Position numbers and translations under genes: made by a program. From assembly GCA_031282905.1 (NCBI GenBank), contig JAITCV010000143.1, positions 1 through 7,817 on the forward strand: a DNA stretch of 7,817 bases, written 5' to 3'. The DNA is from Azoarcus sp. GTDB lineage: Bacteria; Pseudomonadota; Gammaproteobacteria; Burkholderiales; Rhodocyclaceae. Positions 5,895 through 7,817 of the stretch are shown here, in pieces (within the stretch, counting starts at the first letter, position 1; every line of letters begins with the position of its first letter). The notes beneath the pieces were generated by a model. It was not told the origin of the DNA. It saw only the letters and a program-made list of their open reading frames with translations, and made no database searches.

Positions 5895-7609
5895 GCCTGT
5901 GTCTGTCCCACGCGCCGCGGGGCCGGTTTGCCGTTCAGCGCCGCGAGCACCTCTTCGCAGGGACCGAACATCTTCGCTTCGCCCTCTACCAACAACAGCA
6001 TCAGGTCCGCCGCCACCAACAGGTTTTTGCGATGCGTGATCGCCACCACGCTCGCCCCCGCCGCGCGCAGGATCTCCAAGGCCCCAAGCAGCGCCTTCTC
6101 CCCGGCTTCGTCCAGGCTGGCGTTGGGCTCATCGAGCACCACCAGCCGAGGTTCGCCATAGAGCGCCCGCGCCAGGCCGATGCGTTGGCGCTGGCCGCCG
6201 GAGAGTTTCGCGCCGTCCCCGCCAATCTTGGTGTCATAGCCCTTCGCCAAGGTGGCAATGAAATCATGCACGCCCGCCAGCCGGGCCGCGCGTTTGATCT
6301 TCTGGCGATCGGGTTTGCCGAAGCGAGCGATGTTCTGCGCCACCGTGCCATCGAACAGAGCCACATCCTGGGGCAGGAAACCGATATGCGGCCCCAATTC
6401 CATCTTGTCCCAGGCAAATATATCGGCGCCATCGAGGCGCACGGTGCCCGCCGCGCTCGGCCAGACCCCCACCAGCACGTGCGCCAGCGTGGATTTGCCC
6501 GATGCCGAAGGCCCGACCACGGCCAGGATCTGGCCCGGCGTCATGTCGAACGAAATCCCGCGCAGCGCCAGCGTGTCGCTGCCCGGCGCGCAGGCGCTCA
6601 CGTTTTCCACCCGCAACTGCCCTTGGGGCGGCGGCAGCGTCAAGCCCGCTTCGAGGGCGGGAATCTTCGCCAACAGGATTTCCAGGCGCGTAAAGGCTTC
6701 GCGCGCGGCGGCGACATTGCGCCAGCCGGTGATGACCTGCACCAGTGGGGCCAGCGCTCGTCCGGCCAGGATCGAGGCCATCAGCACCAAGCCGGTCTCG
6801 CCGCTGAAATACCCGCCGAGCAAGAGCCACGCGCCCAGCCCCAACATCAGCGAACTCGTCACCAACTGCACGTATTTCGACAGCGCGCCATACAGCCCAG
6901 CCCGGTCGGAAGCCCCGGCCTGATGACGCAGCAATTCGGTCTGCATTTTCAGCCAGCGGCGGCGCAAGCCCTCCGCCATGCCCATCGCCCGCACGACCTC
7001 GACATTTTTCAGCGCGCCCTGCACGAAATGCCTCGCCTGGCTCGACAAGGTATTGGCCATCGACAGCAACGGCCCGGACGACTTGCCGTTCAGCGTGGCA
7101 ATCACGCCCTGCACGAGCGTGCTGACCAACCCGAACCAGCCCAGCACCGGATCGATCCAGAAAATCACCCCGATCAGCAGCAACGCCATCGGAATATCCA
7201 TTAGCCCCGCCATCGCCGCGCCGCCGATGAAATCCCGCACCGTGGCGACATCCTGCACGCCGCGCTGGGCCAGCGCGCGCTGACCGTGCAGTCTGGCCCG
7301 GAACACGGCTTCATAAACACGGTCTCCCAGGGCGCGATCGAACCCTTCCGCCGCACGCCGCAACACGCCTTGCCGCGCCCATTGCAGGCATTCCAGTACC
7401 GCATAGGCCAGCGCGAGCAGCAGGGTGAGCATGAGCAAGGTCGTCATGCTGCTGCTGTTGATCACTCGATCATACACTTGCAGCATGTAGACCGACGGCG
7501 ACAGCATCAGGCCGCCGATCGCCACGCTGAAGCCCACCGCGCACGCGAAATCGGGCTGTTGCTGGTGCAAGGCGAGGCGGGGTTCGGTCAAGCTGTTTTC
7601 GGCAAGCAT
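5891..7609 (-). CDS. Type I secretion ABC exporter (permease-ATPase), first of a tandem pair (572 aa)
   Basis: A PrtD-class half-transporter that energises one-step export across both membranes with an HlyD adaptor and a TolC-type channel. The membrane domain has hydrophobic segments at about residues 23-48, 54-72, 134-152, 155-171 and 246-288, including the family pattern SPSVYMLQVYDRV (37-49). The ATPase shows Walker A GPSASGKST (366-374), Q-loop Gln 414 (GFLPQDVALF), signature LSGGQRQRIGLARAL (469-483), Walker B LVVLDE (489-494) and switch His 526 (ITHRK); all are intact. There is no C39 peptidase domain, so substrates are probably not double-glycine peptides but proteins with a C-terminal uncleaved signal. 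Clearly related to, but diverged from, the next gene, with which it overlaps by 4 bases. The ATG at 7609 has only a weak ribosome binding site (GGA about 10 bases upstream), and no convincing promoter is visible before it. Confidence 0.93.
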   Translation of the reverse strand: MLAENSLTEPRLALHQQQPDFACAVGFSVAIGGLMLSPSVYMLQVYDRVINSSSMTTLLMLTLLLALAYAVLECLQWARQGVLRRAAEGFDRALGDRVYEAVFRARLHGQRALAQRGVQDVATVRDFIGGAAMAGLMDIPMALLLIGVIFWIDPVLGWFGLVSTLVQGVIATLNGKSSGPLLSMANTLSSQARHFVQGALKNVEVVRAMGMAEGLRRRWLKMQTELLRHQAGASDRAGLYGALSKYVQLVTSSLMLGLGAWLLLGGYFSGETGLVLMASILAGRALAPLVQVITGWRNVAAAREAFTRLEILLAKIPALEAGLTLPPPQGQLRVENVSACAPGSDTLALRGISFDMTPGQILAVVGPSASGKSTLAHVLVGVWPSAAGTVRLDGADIFAWDKMELGPHIGFLPQDVALFDGTVAQNIARFGKPDRQKIKRAARLAGVHDFIATLAKGYDTKIGGDGAKLSGGQRQRIGLARALYGEPRLVVLDEPNASLDEAGEKALLGALEILRAAGASVVAITHRKNLLVAADLMLLLVEGEAKMFGPCEEVLAALNGKPAPRRVGQTQA

Positions 7610-7683
7610 GCGTTCATATCCGGATCACAAGAAACTCAAAAGACGTCCACATAAAAATGGCGCGCGCCGCGAAACATACCCGA
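7610..7683 (-). other. Leader of the secretion operon
   Basis: Short segment between the inverted repeat and the first ABC start. It holds TTGAGT (on the minus strand) near 7640 and several AT-rich hexamers, but no pair with good spacing that I would call a promoter. The start codon has only a weak purine-rich GGATA upstream. Transcription may begin here, at the repeat, or further upstream outside the window. Confidence 0.3.
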
Positions 7684-7727
7684 CAAACCCCATGCAGGCA
7701 AACCGGACATGGGGTTTGCATGGGTTT
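7684..7727. repeat. Nested inverted repeat, hairpin or terminator-like
   Basis: CAAACCCCATG (7684-7694) is perfectly complementary to CATGGGGTTTG (7708-7718) with a 13-base loop. An alternative, longer fold pairs AAACCCCATGCA (7685-7696) with TGCATGGGTTT (7717-7727), with one bulged C. The plus-strand side runs directly into a five-T run (7725-7729), as in an intrinsic terminator for plus-strand transcription; on the minus strand no T run follows. It sits exactly between the transposase remnant and the secretion operon. It may be a terminator, a regulator binding site, or an insertion-sequence end. Confidence 0.6.
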
Positions 7728-7730
7728 TTG

Positions 7731-7817
7731 TACACTCAGCCGTGAGCCATCCTGATGAATCATCATCCCCGACAGAGGCTTGCGGTCGCGCTTCTTCCGG
7801 TGTTGCCCCTTCCGCTT
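7731..7817 (-). pseudogene. Remnant of an insertion-sequence transposase (partial, runs off right edge)
   Basis: The minus-strand frame entering from the right edge encodes 29 residues: a very basic stretch (KRKGQHRKKRDRKPLSG) followed by GMMIHQDGSRL. The order basic segment, then GM.(I/L)H.DGS, is the region around the first catalytic Asp of the DDE integrase core in several IS transposases, including ISNCY-type ones. In intact members a His-Trp-containing stretch follows; here the similarity ends after DGSRLSV and the frame runs through the inverted repeat to a stop at 7614-7616 without further transposase motifs. It is therefore a truncated or frame-disrupted remnant, unless the break is an artefact of what lies beyond the window. 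The family assignment is from memory of the motif. Confidence 0.55.

Noticed and set aside
4878..6161. 427-codon plus-strand open frame
   Set aside because: Antisense to both ABC genes and low-complexity (His/Gln/Arg-rich), with no motifs. The minus-strand frames carry complete ATPase signatures.
6032..7204. 390-codon plus-strand open frame
   Set aside because: Antisense shadow of the first ABC exporter, with the same composition bias and no recognisable domain.
7684..7727. CRISPR-like repeat
   Set aside because: There is only one nested palindrome, with no regularly spaced further copies.

Overview
The window reads as part of a chromosome or large replicon of a Gram-negative proteobacterium. 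The case for this is a type I secretion apparatus (inner-membrane ABC exporters plus an HlyD-type adaptor, which only makes sense with an outer membrane) and Sec signal peptides on neighbouring genes. High G+C and codon use would fit a betaproteobacterium, but that assignment is a guess. Every supported gene lies on the minus strand, so the biological reading direction is from high to low coordinates.

Right edge (about 7610-7817): the end of an insertion-sequence-type transposase remnant enters from outside the window and breaks off near 7731. A nested inverted repeat follows (7684-7727), then a short leader to the first secretion gene.

Centre (2692-7609): three tightly packed genes form a type I secretion operon. 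They are a PrtD-class ABC exporter (5891-7609), a second and divergent PrtD-class ABC exporter (4149-5894) overlapping the first by 4 bases, and an HlyD-family membrane fusion protein (2692-4134) starting 14 bases later. Both ABC proteins keep all nucleotide-binding motifs. No TolC-like outer-membrane gene and no RTX-type substrate is visible, so those parts must lie elsewhere. The adaptor has an unusual Ser/Lys/Arg-rich cytoplasmic tail.

Left part (1-2555): a compositionally different, lower-G+C stretch. It starts with a short fragment resembling the N-terminus of ParB-like proteins (2376-2555). Two tandem paralogous genes of an unrecognised family follow (1447-2286 and 475-1332). Each encodes a Sec-exported protein of about 280 residues with four cysteines at matching positions. 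The upstream paralog carries a one-base frameshift near its 3' end, yet its ancestral C-terminal tail can still be read in the shifted frame down to 1359. The intergenic segment with its ribosome binding site is duplicated along with the genes. After the second paralog come a 31-residue small ORF (352-447) with a strong ribosome binding site and the first 115 codons of a Trp-rich unknown protein that runs off the left edge (1-347).

Working model (inference): a two-ABC type I exporter is followed by an expanded family of small exported cysteine-containing proteins and small unknown genes, in a region that has seen insertion-sequence activity, duplication and gene decay. Whether the paralogs belong functionally to the secretion system or are merely inserted next to it cannot be decided here.
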